DNA of 64,000 bases, taken from Pseudomonas sp. MMS21 TM103. Lineage in GTDB: Bacteria > Pseudomonadota > Gammaproteobacteria > Pseudomonadales > Pseudomonadaceae. Location of the stretch: NCBI RefSeq assembly GCF_022132145.1, contig NZ_JAJISP010000001.1, forward strand, positions 310,001-374,000, read 5' to 3'. Below are positions 51,753-60,636 of this stretch, piece after piece; the first letter of the stretch is position 1; the number at the start of each line of letters is the position of its first letter. The notes under the pieces are model-generated. The model searched no databases. It was given only the letters and a program-made list of their open reading frames with translations, and had not been told where the DNA came from. The position numbers were made by a program, and so were the translations under genes.

Positions 51753-52748
51753 TTGAAACTCAGCGATATCGCCCGCCTGGCCCAGGTTTCCGTGACCACC
51801 GCCAGTTACGTCATCAACGGCCAGGCCGACAAGCGGCGGATCAGCGCCGCCACCGTGGCGCGGGTGCTGGAAGTGGTCGAACGCCACGGCTACCGTCCCG
51901 ACCAGCAAGCCGCCGGCCTGCGCCGCGGGCAGAGTCGCTGCCTGGGGTTTATCCTGCCGGATCTGGAGAACCCCAGTTACGCGCGCCTGGCCAAGTTGCT
52001 CGAGCAGCGCGCCCGCGCCGCCGGCTACCAATTGCTGATCGCCAGCTCCGATGACGACCCGGGCAGCGAGCGCCAGCTGCTCGAACTGTTTCGCTCGCGC
52101 CGCTGCGACGCGCTGATCGTCGCCAGTTGCCTGCCGCAGGACGAGCCGGCCTATCTGCGCCTGCTGGCTGCCGGCGTGCCGGTGATCGCGGTCGACCGCG
52201 CCCTCGATCCCGCGCACATCTGCTCAGTGGTCAGCGATGACCAGCAGGCCGGCGCCTTGCTCACCGCCAGCCTGCTCAGCCCACCACCGCGGCATATCGC
52301 CCTGATCGGCGCACGCCCGGAGCTGCCGATCAGCCAGGCCCGCGAACGTGGCTTTCGTCAGGCTCTGAACGATTTCGGCGGCACTGTCAGCGTCAGCCAT
52401 GCCGAACAATTCAACCGCGCCTGTGGGTACCGGCAGATGCGCACCCTGCTGGACAACCCCGCCGACCTGCCGGATGCGCTGATCACCACCGCCTACGTCC
52501 TGCTCGAAGGGGTCTTCGATGCCTTGCAGGAACAGTCGGGGCCGGGCGTCGAGGGTCTGCGCCTGGCCACCTTCGGCGACACCCAGTTGCTGGATTTCCT
52601 GCCGCTGCGGGTCAACGTCATAGTCCAGCAACATGCCCACATAGCCGACCGCGTCCTCGATCTGGCCCTGCGCGCCATCGAGCAGGATGACTACCAGCCC
52701 GGTATCGAAGCCATCCCACGCCTGCTCAAGATCCGCCGCGCGTTGTAA
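51753..52748 (+). CDS. fruR: Fructose operon repressor FruR/Cra (LacI family), TTG start
   Basis: This 331-residue LacI-family regulator begins with the helix-turn-helix (KLSDIARLAQVSVTTASYVI) and has a periplasmic-binding-like effector domain (RCLGFILPDLENPSYARLAK; VPVIAVDRALDP). Pseudomonas Cra is a local regulator of fru and responds to fructose-1-phosphate. TTG at 51753 puts the HTH at the expected place. The frame can only be extended by another TTG at 51717, which adds an unrelated segment. It is divergent from fruB. Confidence 0.93.
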   Translation: MKLSDIARLAQVSVTTASYVINGQADKRRISAATVARVLEVVERHGYRPDQQAAGLRRGQSRCLGFILPDLENPSYARLAKLLEQRARAAGYQLLIASSDDDPGSERQLLELFRSRRCDALIVASCLPQDEPAYLRLLAAGVPVIAVDRALDPAHICSVVSDDQQAGALLTASLLSPPPRHIALIGARPELPISQARERGFRQALNDFGGTVSVSHAEQFNRACGYRQMRTLLDNPADLPDALITTAYVLLEGVFDALQEQSGPGVEGLRLATFGDTQLLDFLPLRVNVIVQQHAHIADRVLDLALRAIEQDDYQPGIEAIPRLLKIRRAL

Positions 52749-52893
52749 CAAGCGATGGCCGGCGCATCACCCATAACTCGAAAGGTTGGCGGCTGAAGCG
52801 GAACGCCGCCCGGCCACGCTTACCCGCCGCACCTACATGGGCCGGGCGGCATGCCGACTGGCGCAGCGCCGAGAAATCGCCGATGCTTTGCCC

Positions 52894-53673
52894 ATGCGCC
52901 TGATCGATACCCACACCCACCTCGACTTCCCCGACTTCGACGCCGACCGCGCCGAGCTGCTCGCGCGTTGCCGTACCCAGGGTGTCGAGCGCCTGGTGGT
53001 GCTCGGCGTACACCAGGGCAACTGGCAGCGGCTGTGGGATCTGGTGCAGGGCGATGCCGGCCTGTACGCCGCCTTCGGCCTGCACCCGGTCTATCTGGAC
53101 CAGCACCGCCCCGCGCACCTGGTCGAGCTGCGCGAGTGGCTGCAGCGCCTGGCCGGCCACCGGCAACTCTGCGCGGTGGGCGAGTTCGGCCTAGACTATT
53201 TCGTCGAACAGCTCGACCGTGAACGCCAACAGACGCTGTTCGAGGCACAACTGCGCCTGGCGCTGGAGTTCGAACTGCCAGCCCTGCTGCACGTGCGGCG
53301 CGCCCACGCCGCCAGCATCGCCACCATGAAGCAGCTCAAGCCCCAGCGCGGCGGGATCATCCACGCCTTTTCCGGCAGCTACGAGGAAGCCCGCGAATAC
53401 CTCAAGCTGGGCTTCAAACTCGGCCTCGGCGGCGCGCCGACCTGGCCCCAGGCCAAGCGCCTGCGGCAGACCCTGGCGCGCCTGCCGCTGGAGGCCGTGG
53501 TGCTGGAAACCGACGCCCCGGACATGGCTCCGTCCATGCACCCGCACCAGCGCAACAGCCCGGAATACCTGCCGGAAATCTGCACCGAACTGGCGCGACT
53601 GATGAATGTCGAGCCGGAGCAACTGGCCGCAGCCAGCAGCCGCAATGCCGCCGAGTTGTTCGGCTGGGCATAA
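52894..53673 (+). CDS. tatD: TatD-family metal-dependent deoxyribonuclease
   Basis: This 259-residue TIM-barrel nuclease has the metal-binding DTHTHLDF (His7, His9), GEFGLDYF with the bridging glutamate, HVRRAH and IIHAFSGS histidines, and the final aspartate in ETDAPDM. TatD enzymes act as 3'-5' exonucleases and AP-endonucleases on damaged DNA. Several paralogues (YcfH, YjjV, TatD) occur per genome, and the exact branch is not settled. ATG 52894 is chosen over the open frame from 52786. It lies 145 bases after fruR. Confidence 0.9.
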   Translation: MRLIDTHTHLDFPDFDADRAELLARCRTQGVERLVVLGVHQGNWQRLWDLVQGDAGLYAAFGLHPVYLDQHRPAHLVELREWLQRLAGHRQLCAVGEFGLDYFVEQLDRERQQTLFEAQLRLALEFELPALLHVRRAHAASIATMKQLKPQRGGIIHAFSGSYEEAREYLKLGFKLGLGGAPTWPQAKRLRQTLARLPLEAVVLETDAPDMAPSMHPHQRNSPEYLPEICTELARLMNVEPEQLAAASSRNAAELFGWA

Positions 53674-53676
53674 AAA

Positions 53677-53835
53677 CTGGCGGGTTGTCGCTGCGCTCCG
53701 AAGCCGCCCTACCGTCTCGTAGCAATCCGCCCGAGCCGGGATGGCTAGCGATCCGTAGGGTGTACTCGCCGCAGGCAGTGCACCATGGTTCGTCGGCGCG
53801 GCACAAAAGCTGGCGGGCTGTCGCTGCGCCCCGAG
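53677..53835 (+). repeat. Dispersed intergenic repeat, copy 1 (with an extra partial unit)
   Basis: Unit order here is a partial CTGGCGGGTTGTCGCTGCGC (53677), then spacer, then a 30-base block beginning GTAGGGTGTACTCGCCGCAGG (53755-53784), a 25-base variable middle, and CTGGCGGGCTGTCGCTGCGC (53810-53829). The 30-base block is identical to one at 58098-58127 on the opposite strand. It fills most of the gap between convergent tatD and the chemoreceptor gene. Confidence 0.85.
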
Positions 53836-53892
53836 GCTGCCCTACCCCCCGAACGAAACGCCGTCCGGCCGTGCTGCACAGCGGGCGTAAAC

Positions 53893-53922
53893 GACAAGGC
53901 CCGCCAATTGGCGGGCCTTGTC
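53893..53922. terminator. Perfect 30-base palindrome, terminator of the chemoreceptor gene
   Basis: GACAAGGCCCGCCAA and its exact reverse complement lie back to back, giving up to 15 bp of stem with a minimal loop. It is 16 bases beyond the chemoreceptor stop and also downstream of tatD. It can serve both strands as a terminator, although no long U-tract is present. Confidence 0.75.
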
Positions 53923-53938
53923 GGTTCTGCAACAACCC

Positions 53939-55969
53939 TCAGACGCGGAACGCGCCGATCAACTGCTTCAGGCGTGACACCAGTACGGACAACTCGCGGC
54001 TGGCCGACTCGGTCTGGCTGGCGCCCGCGGCGGTGCGTTCGCCGGCGCGGTTGATCTCGACGATGTTCTGGTCGATATCGTGTGCCACCGCAGTCTGCTG
54101 CTCGGCGGCTGCGGCGATCTGCTGGCTCTGGTCGACGATCATGCCTACCGCGCCGAGGATGTTCTCCAGTGCCAGCTGCACCTTGTCCGACTCGCCGACC
54201 GTGCCACTGGCCATCTGATGGCTGGTGCCCATGGCTTTGACCGCCGCACCGACGCCGCCCTGCAGCTTGTCGATCATGTTCTCGATCTGCTCGGTGGACT
54301 GCTGGGTGCGCTTGGCCAGGTTGCGCACTTCATCGGCGACCACGGCGAAACCGCGACCCTGTTCGCCGGCCCGCGCCGCCTCGATGGCCGCATTGAGGGC
54401 CAACAGGTTGGTCTGTTCGGCGATGCCCTTGATCACGTCCAGCACCTGGCTGATCGAGGCGCTGTCGCTGGCCAATTGATTGATCACCGCCACCGACTGG
54501 TCGATCTCACCGGCCAGGCGCTGAATGCTGCCGACCTGGGACGCGACCAAGGCGCGGCCGCTGACGGTTTCGCGGTTCACACTCTGTGCGCTGTCGACCG
54601 CCGCGGCGGCGCTCCGCGCGACTTCCTGGGCGGTGGCAGACATCTGGTTCATCGCCGTCGCCACCTGTTCGATCTGGCTACGCTGCCCGGCGACCGCCTG
54701 GTTGCTCTCACCGGAGACCAACTCCACGCTGTCGGCCTGCCGCTCGACCTCGCCCACGGTTTGGCCAACCCGCTCGATCAGGTCATGGATCTTGCGCACG
54801 GTCTCGTTGAACACTTGCCCCAGCTCGCCCAGTTCATCCTTGCTCTGCGCGGTGAAACTGACCGTCATATCGCCGGCGGCGACCTTATTCATGACCTCGC
54901 CGAGGCTCTTCAAGGTGCTGCGGGTCGACACATAGAAGGCGCCATAGAGGTAGCCGATCAACAGGAACACCAGCACCAGCGCCGCGACCAACAGAACCAT
55001 CTGCCCACGGTTTTCCTGCAGCCGCTCCTGCAGTTGCTGATCGAGGAAAGCCAGCACCGCATCGTTCAGCTCATAGGTCTTGCCCATGGCCGCGTCGACT
55101 TCTTCATAGAACTGCGTCCAGGGCGTATCCAGGGTATCGGCAATCACCACCTGGTCTTCGAACAGCACAGCGCTGGTCTTCAGGGTCGCCTGACTGGCCG
55201 TGGCCAAGGTTTCCAGTGCCGCGCGCGCAGCCGGGCTGCTGCTCAAGGCCTCCTGCAGGTTCAAGCCATATTCGGCGTGGAGTTTTTCCAGCTCCAGCAG
55301 CAAATCGTCGAACTTGGTACTGGTACCCGAATTGAGGAAACCCTGCCCCAGGGAAGCAGCCCCCATCGTCCGGCCTTCGCCCAATGCGGAGACCACCCGC
55401 GGCGTGATGCCGACGATCAGCTCGGTCATCTGCCGCACTTCGCGCTGACGATCCTGGCTGAGCCCGGCCTGAGCGGCGATCAGCTTGATAAATACCTGCG
55501 AACGGCCCAACAGCTTTTCGGCCATGGCTGCTTTGCCTTGCAGCGACGTCTCGCGCTGTACCGCGCCCAGGTCGGTAATCATTTCATCGCGTTTGGCCGT
55601 GAATTCGTCGATCTGCTCGACCTCGAGCGCCACCGGCGTCAAGTCGCGCAGGCGCTCCGCGATGGAGCCGTGGAGGCGCGTGATACGACTCTCGAGATCG
55701 CCGGCCTGACCGGACTGACCGATCATCACGTTGATTTCCGCCAGGTCGGAGAAGTCTTCCAGGTCGCGCCTTAAATTCAGCCCCTGACCGAGCAGGTCAA
55801 TACTCTCCAGAGCCGCCTGGGTACTGACGAACTGGCGATAGGAGTCACGTACCAGATAGAAATTGGTGACCAGCATGGGCAGAAAGAACAGGACACTGAT
55901 CAAGCTGAACTTCATGCCGAAGCTGAGGCGATTCATTAGCGCGATGGCCGGATACAGCACGGTCTTCAC
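53939..55969 (-). CDS. Methyl-accepting chemotaxis protein
   Basis: This 676-residue receptor has transmembrane helices at about 21-40 and 323-345, with a periplasmic helical sensor of about 280 residues. A HAMP domain follows (TLKSLGEVMNKVAAGDMTVSF), then methylation helices and the signalling hairpin (QTNLLALNAAIEAARAGEQGR then GFAVVADEVRNLA). The long helical sensor is of the helical-bimodular or similar type, with no recognisable ligand pocket by eye. GTG at 55969 is preceded by AGGAGA and is the likely start. From memory, PAO1 PA4520 is a chemoreceptor at the same place beside ampE. A sigma-28-like promoter lies upstream. Confidence 0.93.
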   Translation of the reverse strand: MKTVLYPAIALMNRLSFGMKFSLISVLFFLPMLVTNFYLVRDSYRQFVSTQAALESIDLLGQGLNLRRDLEDFSDLAEINVMIGQSGQAGDLESRITRLHGSIAERLRDLTPVALEVEQIDEFTAKRDEMITDLGAVQRETSLQGKAAMAEKLLGRSQVFIKLIAAQAGLSQDRQREVRQMTELIVGITPRVVSALGEGRTMGAASLGQGFLNSGTSTKFDDLLLELEKLHAEYGLNLQEALSSSPAARAALETLATASQATLKTSAVLFEDQVVIADTLDTPWTQFYEEVDAAMGKTYELNDAVLAFLDQQLQERLQENRGQMVLLVAALVLVFLLIGYLYGAFYVSTRSTLKSLGEVMNKVAAGDMTVSFTAQSKDELGELGQVFNETVRKIHDLIERVGQTVGEVERQADSVELVSGESNQAVAGQRSQIEQVATAMNQMSATAQEVARSAAAAVDSAQSVNRETVSGRALVASQVGSIQRLAGEIDQSVAVINQLASDSASISQVLDVIKGIAEQTNLLALNAAIEAARAGEQGRGFAVVADEVRNLAKRTQQSTEQIENMIDKLQGGVGAAVKAMGTSHQMASGTVGESDKVQLALENILGAVGMIVDQSQQIAAAAEQQTAVAHDIDQNIVEINRAGERTAAGASQTESASRELSVLVSRLKQLIGAFRV

Positions 55970-56480
55970 AAGACGTCTCCTGTTCTCATTATTGTTATGA
56001 AGCGTTACAAGGTTGACCGCGAATAGGCTCCCGCGGTGATGGTTGCATCCCTTGCAGCCCGCCCTGAAGCGTCCCGATCAATGCGCAACATGCCAGGCCG
56101 GCAGTTCCGCCTGAGCAACCGCCAGGCTGATCGATCGAGCACTGTCTGCCTGTATACCCGGTATCGACAGCAAACTCTGTAACTTAAGGTTAAGCGCCCC
56201 TTATCTTCTGGTCTGGATCCTCAGCAGGAGCGGAGCACTGGCCGACAGGGGCCGACTGACCGTCGAGCCATAAAATGACGCGACCGCGGAGACTGAGCGC
56301 AGCGATCGCCAACACAGCGATCTGGATCAACTGCGGGAAATCTGACGCCCGCGCAGCCGCGCGCCGGAGAGCGCCGGAGCTAATGCGTCGATGGACTGAT
56401 TTGACCGATGAGGATGCCCGAGCGCCGATGGGTATCGCTACGCTCAGGCACATCCTAGAAAAGCCCGCGACCGCGAGCGA
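55970..56480. other. Gap between ampE and the chemoreceptor gene
   Basis: This 511-base stretch has a sigma-28-like promoter (56161-56187) and a leader for the chemoreceptor on the minus strand. Beyond that, from about 56200 to 56480, I see no gene; an 87-codon open frame there (56190-56453 on the minus strand) lacks a ribosome binding site and recognisable features. Confidence 0.55.
56161..56187 (-). promoter_or_regulatory. Sigma-28 (FliA)-type promoter of the chemoreceptor gene
   Basis: On the minus strand TTAAGTTA, 11 bases, GTCGATAC. The FliA consensus TAAAGTTT-N11-GCCGATAA is matched at 6 of 8 positions in each half with exact spacing. It would start mRNA about 185 bases upstream of the GTG start. 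Chemoreceptor genes are commonly transcribed by FliA, which agrees. Confidence 0.65.
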
Positions 56481-57317
56481 TCAGTACAACAGCTCCCACA
56501 GGGCGAATACGACGTACCAGAGCACGGCGGCGCGCACCAACAGCTGCCACAAGCTGTCCAGGCTGCGCACCCCGTCTTCGCCGATCACCGGTTCCGGCGT
56601 CTCGCAGGCCGCGCGCCCGACGTCGATCACCAGCTGTGCGGCGCTGATGTCCCAGCTCAACAATTCATGCAGCAACGCCCGATTGACCGCCACGAAATGG
56701 CCGACCAGGGCGAAACTCGCCGCCAGTGCCCGCACGGGCATCCAGTCGAAGGCATGCCGCAGCTGCACGGCGCGCTCGCGCAAGACTTCCTGCTCGGAAT
56801 GTTCGGCCAGCAGAGCCAGCAGCCGATAAGCCAAGGCCGCCAAGGGCCCAAGCAGTGCGTACCAGAAGATCACGGCGAAGAAACTCTGATAGGCCTGCCA
56901 CACCAGATGACCTTGCACCTGTTGCAGCAGCACACCTTCTTCGTCGGCCTCCAGAGCCAGGTCACGCCGGGCGACCAGATAGGCCGCCTCACTGTCGCCG
57001 CGCCGCCAGCTGTCGCGAAACGGCCCGAGCGCCGCCTGCAAATCGCCACGCCCAAGGCTATAGATCAGCACCAGCAGGTGCACCGGCAACGCCAACCACC
57101 CATAAGCCAGCGGCTCGAGCAGCATCAGCACCAGCCCCAGCACCAGCAGCGGCAGAACCACCAGTATCACGATCGCCAGCCAGGGGCTCTCGATAAAGTC
57201 TGCTTGCCGCTCTGACCAGGCCAACAGCCGCAACCAGGGGCCGTCCTGCTGAATCTTGTTGCGCCAGGCCGAGAACTTCTCCACCCATAGCACCAGCAAC
57301 AACACCAGAAAACTCAT
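56481..57317 (-). CDS. ampE: AmpE inner-membrane protein
   Basis: This 278-residue protein matches AmpE (CobD/CbiB-like membrane protein) with about four hydrophobic segments (SPWLAIVILVVLPLLVLGLV; SFFAVIFWYALLGPLAALAY; the C-terminal LLVRAAVLWYVVFALWELLY) and the conserved DWMPVRALAASFALVG. It is a proposed sensory or transport partner of AmpD in beta-lactamase control, with its function still unclear. Its ATG overlaps the ampD stop by four bases. Confidence 0.93.
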   Translation of the reverse strand: MSFLVLLLVLWVEKFSAWRNKIQQDGPWLRLLAWSERQADFIESPWLAIVILVVLPLLVLGLVLMLLEPLAYGWLALPVHLLVLIYSLGRGDLQAALGPFRDSWRRGDSEAAYLVARRDLALEADEEGVLLQQVQGHLVWQAYQSFFAVIFWYALLGPLAALAYRLLALLAEHSEQEVLRERAVQLRHAFDWMPVRALAASFALVGHFVAVNRALLHELLSWDISAAQLVIDVGRAACETPEPVIGEDGVRSLDSLWQLLVRAAVLWYVVFALWELLY

Positions 57318-57877
57318 GATCTCTCCTTCCTATCCATCAGTGCGGCGCGCAGGCGCGGCCAATCGAACGCCGGGCCGGGGTCAGTCTTGCGGGTTGGGGC
57401 GATATCGCTGTGCCCGCAGATGCGCTCCAGGTTGAGCGCCGGATACACCCTTTGCAACTCGGCCGTCAGGCCAACCAAGGCAGCATATTGCGCATCGGTG
57501 AAGGGTTGCTCATCGGTGCCTTCCAGCTCGATCCCCAGAGAATAGTCGTTGCAGTTCTCCCGCCCGGCGAAACATGACTGCCCGGCATGCCAGGCGCGCT
57601 CGTTGCACGAGACGAACTGGGTGATGGCACCGTCGCGCTCGATCAGGAAATGCGCCGACACACGCAACGTCGCTATCTCGGCAAAGTATGGATGCTCATC
57701 GACGATCAGGCGATTCTGGAAAAACTCCTGCACCTTGCCGGTACCGAACTGCCCCGGTGGCAGGCTGATGTTATGGATCACCAACAGGGAAACCTCACCC
57801 TGCGGGCGCTCATTGAAATTGGGGGATGGGCAGTGGCGCACCCCTTGGCACCAACCACTGCGAAAATCCAGCTGCAT
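57314..57877 (-). CDS. ampD: 1,6-anhydro-N-acetylmuramyl-L-alanine amidase AmpD
   Basis: This 187-residue cytoplasmic zinc amidase removes the peptide from anhydromuropeptides in wall recycling; its loss derepresses AmpC beta-lactamase. The zinc ligands His35 (LLVIHNIS), His156 (CGHSDIAP) and Asp166 (KTDPGPAFDW), with Lys164 and Glu117 (GIELEG), are all present. ATG 57877 gives the usual N-terminus MQLDFRSGWCQGVRHCPSPN; the frame is open to 57952. Confidence 0.96.
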   Translation of the reverse strand: MQLDFRSGWCQGVRHCPSPNFNERPQGEVSLLVIHNISLPPGQFGTGKVQEFFQNRLIVDEHPYFAEIATLRVSAHFLIERDGAITQFVSCNERAWHAGQSCFAGRENCNDYSLGIELEGTDEQPFTDAQYAALVGLTAELQRVYPALNLERICGHSDIAPTRKTDPGPAFDWPRLRAALMDRKERS

Positions 57878-58229
57878 AAAGGCTCCTTGAACGAGCCTCC
57901 ACTCTAGAGCAGCCGGGTAGCAGGGCCAAGCACTGGTCATGCGCAGATGCACATTGCCGAGCGCCGCAGCCTCGCGAGTCGGTGACTACCTTGCAAGAGG
58001 AGCCCGGCGACAATTCGGGCGTAGGCCGGCTCGGCCAGCGATCCGCTCGGAGCGCAGCGACAGCCCGCCAGGAGTTGTGCAGCGCCGAACAACTATCGGT
58101 GCACTGCCTGCGGCGAGTACACCCTACAGGTTGTGGATAGCTCCACCAATCCGCCCATGGATCGCAGGCCGGCGCCCCAAGGGATGTGGCAACCGCCCCC
58201 GGCGCAAGGGCCAGAGAAACCGAGGGTTT
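57878..58229. other. Gap between the DUF1631 gene and ampD
   Basis: This 352-base stretch lies between two minus-strand genes. It contains repeat copy 2 (58052-58127) and its GC-rich flanks. The ampD promoter should lie near 57880-58010, but no clear consensus is visible. No gene is seen. Confidence 0.55.
58052..58127 (-). repeat. Dispersed intergenic repeat, copy 2
   Basis: On the minus strand it reads GTAGGGTGTACTCGCCGCAGG plus 9 further bases identical to copy 1 (58127-58098), a 26-base middle, then CTGGCGGGCTGTCGCTGCGC (58071-58052) and TCCGAGC. The spacing is the same as in copy 1 to within one base. Confidence 0.85.
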
Positions 58230-60524
58230 TCAGGCGCCCTTGAGCTTGCGCAGGTTACCGATGACCGACTCCAGCGCCCGGTCGAACAGCAACGCATCGT
58301 CGAGCAGGCGGATGGCATCGCGGCGGAACTCGATCGCCAGGCCCATGCGAGTTTTTTCCAGGATCTTCATGCCGGTGCGGTTGACGAAGATGTACTTGCC
58401 AGTCGCCTTGATCACCGCGGCCAGCTTGCAGCGCAGCTTGTGTTCCGGGTCTTCCTGGAACTCGACCCAGCTACCTACCCGCAAGCTATCAACCCGCAGC
58501 AGGGCTTCGTCGTCATCTGCCAGGCAGATTTCAGGCTTGCCTGCATCGCTTTGCCCGGGGGCCAGCAGGACGATCTCCTCGACCACCTCGATCATCGCCG
58601 GCACATCCAGCTCTGCCGCTGACGACAGTTCCAGCGTGGCCAGTTCACTACCAGACTCATGCGCGTCACTGACGAGCATTGCCGGCTCTTCGGCCCGCTG
58701 CTGTTCGGCCGCCGGCATCACGCGCTTGAACCGCTGGAAAGCCTGCACATGCAGAATCTCCAGCTGACTGAAAAACTCGCCGGTGGAGAACGGATCGAAC
58801 GCCGCGCTGGCCATGCCCTCGCGCAACGCCTTGAGCAGTCCCGGCACCAGCTGGAGCAGATGCAGACGCGCCTCCGGATCCTCGTGGGGCTGCGCACTCC
58901 AGACCAGATCGTCCATGGTCGCTAACGCCGCCCGCCACTCGGGCGAGTCTACGCCGTGCTTGAGGCAGGTCAGCAGCAGCACCTTGCTCCACGCTTCCTG
59001 CAGCAGGCGCACCACCACCTCGGGCAGGCGCTTGCCCAGCAAGCGCTCATTCAGTGCCAACTCGACCTGACGCCGAGCCAGCTCGGCCTTGGCGCTGCCC
59101 TCTTCCGCGTCGCGAGTTCGCTGCTCCAGCAGCTCGCTGCGCCGCCGCTCATTGCCGGTGAACGCGAGGAAGTCGGCCAGCAGTTCGGCAAAGATCTGCG
59201 GATCATCGACAAAGTCGTTGAGCAAGCGCTGCACCACTTGCTCGATTTTCTGATACAGGCTGCCGCGCTGCGTATCGTCCTGCTCACCCCAGCCCAGAGC
59301 CGCCGAGGCAATTTCATTGAGCAAGCGCCGGGCCGGATGACTGCCACGACTGAAGAAGGTCTTGTCCAGCACCGCGACCTTGAGCATCGGAATCTGCAGG
59401 CGCGCGATCAGCGCTTTCAGCGAATCCGGCAGGGTACGGTCATCGAGGATGAACTCGAACAGCATCGACACCAGGTTGATTACGTCCTCATCGACCTCGC
59501 CGACCATCCGCGCCTTGCCACTCCTGGCGCTGGCGCTGCTGAGCAGTTGTTCGAGCTGCTCGCGCAGATCGAACTGATCGCTGACCGGGGCCGGCGCATG
59601 CTGCTGCATATGGGAGAGCAGGCGCAGCAGATCGCGGCTGGTGATCGGCGCCGCATCGGCCGGCGTCTCGCGCCGCGGCAAGGCACGACCGCGCACCTGC
59701 GCCAGCAGATCCTGCAGCGCCACGAATACTTCCTGCACGCTGTCGCCAGTCTGCTCGCCAGCAGCGGTGCCCGCCTGGTGCGCAGGGTCGCGCACAGCCG
59801 CCGGGGAGTGATCCGGGTTGCGCCGCACCGGGGCCGACTGCAGTTCCGGCAACACCCCGGCTGCGACCAGCAGCTGATTGGCCTCGGCATAGAGCTGATC
59901 GAGGTCGGCCAGCACATATTTTTCAAACAGCTTGAGGATGATCAGCTTGACCTTGATCTCCACCCCCAGGCTGCTGCACGCCTCGAGAAAGGCCGCACAG
60001 AGCGCCGCGGGGCCGAGCGGGTTGGACTTGTCATCGAGCTTCTTGCTGACTAGGGCATTCAGGCGCGTGGTCAGGTGCCTGACCCCCATGCTGTCGCGGC
60101 TCATGACCTTGGCGATCATGGCCTCCAGCGCCACGGACTCTTCCAGCTCGTCGTGCTGGACCAACGCCAGGCTGTCGAACGAGACAGCCCCCAGCGGCGC
60201 CCTGCCGATCTCGTATTGATTGAAGGTGGCAAAAGGCTCGAAGACCTTTTGCAGGAAGCCACGCTCGATACTCTTGCGCTTCAAACGCAGATCGCGCATG
60301 GCTTCGAAGAAGGCATTCTGTTCGCCATTGCTGGCCGCCCGGTCCGCCATCTCGAACAGCGTATCGTCGGCATTGTCGAACAGGGTTTGCAGGGAATGTT
60401 TGAGCTGCTGCGCAGCCTTGTCGCGTAGGTGAATGAGCGCCACGGGCAGTCTTCCTACCGGCGAAGTGGGCGATTGCTCCGCGGCCACCTGGTTCAGGTG
60501 CACCACATTCGCATCAGTCTTCAT
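58230..60524 (-). CDS. DUF1631 family cytoplasmic protein
   Basis: This 764-residue, mostly helical protein of the DUF1631 family has no signal peptide or membrane segment. Its last 85 residues (about 680-764) differ in style: VGSWVEFQEDPEHKLRCKLA, then KYIFVNRTGMKILEKTR, a pattern of short strands that resembles a PilZ-like barrel but without a clear RxxxR c-di-GMP motif. From memory PAO1 PA4523, between ampD and nadC, is the counterpart, function unknown. AGGAG precedes the ATG at 7 bases. A 36-codon ORF overlaps its start. Confidence 0.85.
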   Translation of the reverse strand: MKTDANVVHLNQVAAEQSPTSPVGRLPVALIHLRDKAAQQLKHSLQTLFDNADDTLFEMADRAASNGEQNAFFEAMRDLRLKRKSIERGFLQKVFEPFATFNQYEIGRAPLGAVSFDSLALVQHDELEESVALEAMIAKVMSRDSMGVRHLTTRLNALVSKKLDDKSNPLGPAALCAAFLEACSSLGVEIKVKLIILKLFEKYVLADLDQLYAEANQLLVAAGVLPELQSAPVRRNPDHSPAAVRDPAHQAGTAAGEQTGDSVQEVFVALQDLLAQVRGRALPRRETPADAAPITSRDLLRLLSHMQQHAPAPVSDQFDLREQLEQLLSSASARSGKARMVGEVDEDVINLVSMLFEFILDDRTLPDSLKALIARLQIPMLKVAVLDKTFFSRGSHPARRLLNEIASAALGWGEQDDTQRGSLYQKIEQVVQRLLNDFVDDPQIFAELLADFLAFTGNERRRSELLEQRTRDAEEGSAKAELARRQVELALNERLLGKRLPEVVVRLLQEAWSKVLLLTCLKHGVDSPEWRAALATMDDLVWSAQPHEDPEARLHLLQLVPGLLKALREGMASAAFDPFSTGEFFSQLEILHVQAFQRFKRVMPAAEQQRAEEPAMLVSDAHESGSELATLELSSAAELDVPAMIEVVEEIVLLAPGQSDAGKPEICLADDDEALLRVDSLRVGSWVEFQEDPEHKLRCKLAAVIKATGKYIFVNRTGMKILEKTRMGLAIEFRRDAIRLLDDALLFDRALESVIGNLRKLKGA

Positions 60525-60624
60525 TGCGACTCTCCTGCAGATTGCCCCCTCCTGGGCAAATCGATCTGCACAGCAACCAACCGAGCATCATCCCTAGCGT
60601 CAAGGTTATGGCGTCAACAATCAT
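60514..60624 (-). CDS. Candidate 36-residue membrane microprotein
   Basis: A short frame reads MIVDAITLTLGMMLGWLLCR then SICPGGGNLQESRNED: one hydrophobic helix with a Cys, then a polar tail. Its stop lies 11 bases inside the DUF1631 gene, so the DUF1631 ribosome binding site is within its coding region, a coupling arrangement. A TATAAT box ends 12 bases upstream of its ATG, so the transcript would have almost no leader. It may be real and leaderless, or the region may be only the DUF1631 leader. Confidence 0.4.
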   Translation of the reverse strand: MIVDAITLTLGMMLGWLLCRSICPGGGNLQESRNED

Positions 60625-60636
60625 AAAGCTAAACCG

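Noticed and set aside
53785..54054. 89-codon open frame in the repeat after tatD
   Set aside because: Made of repeat sequence and the antisense of the chemoreceptor 3' end.
56190..56453. 87-codon open frame between the chemoreceptor gene and ampE
   Set aside because: No ribosome binding site, no domain, and it overlaps the sigma-28-like promoter side of the gap.
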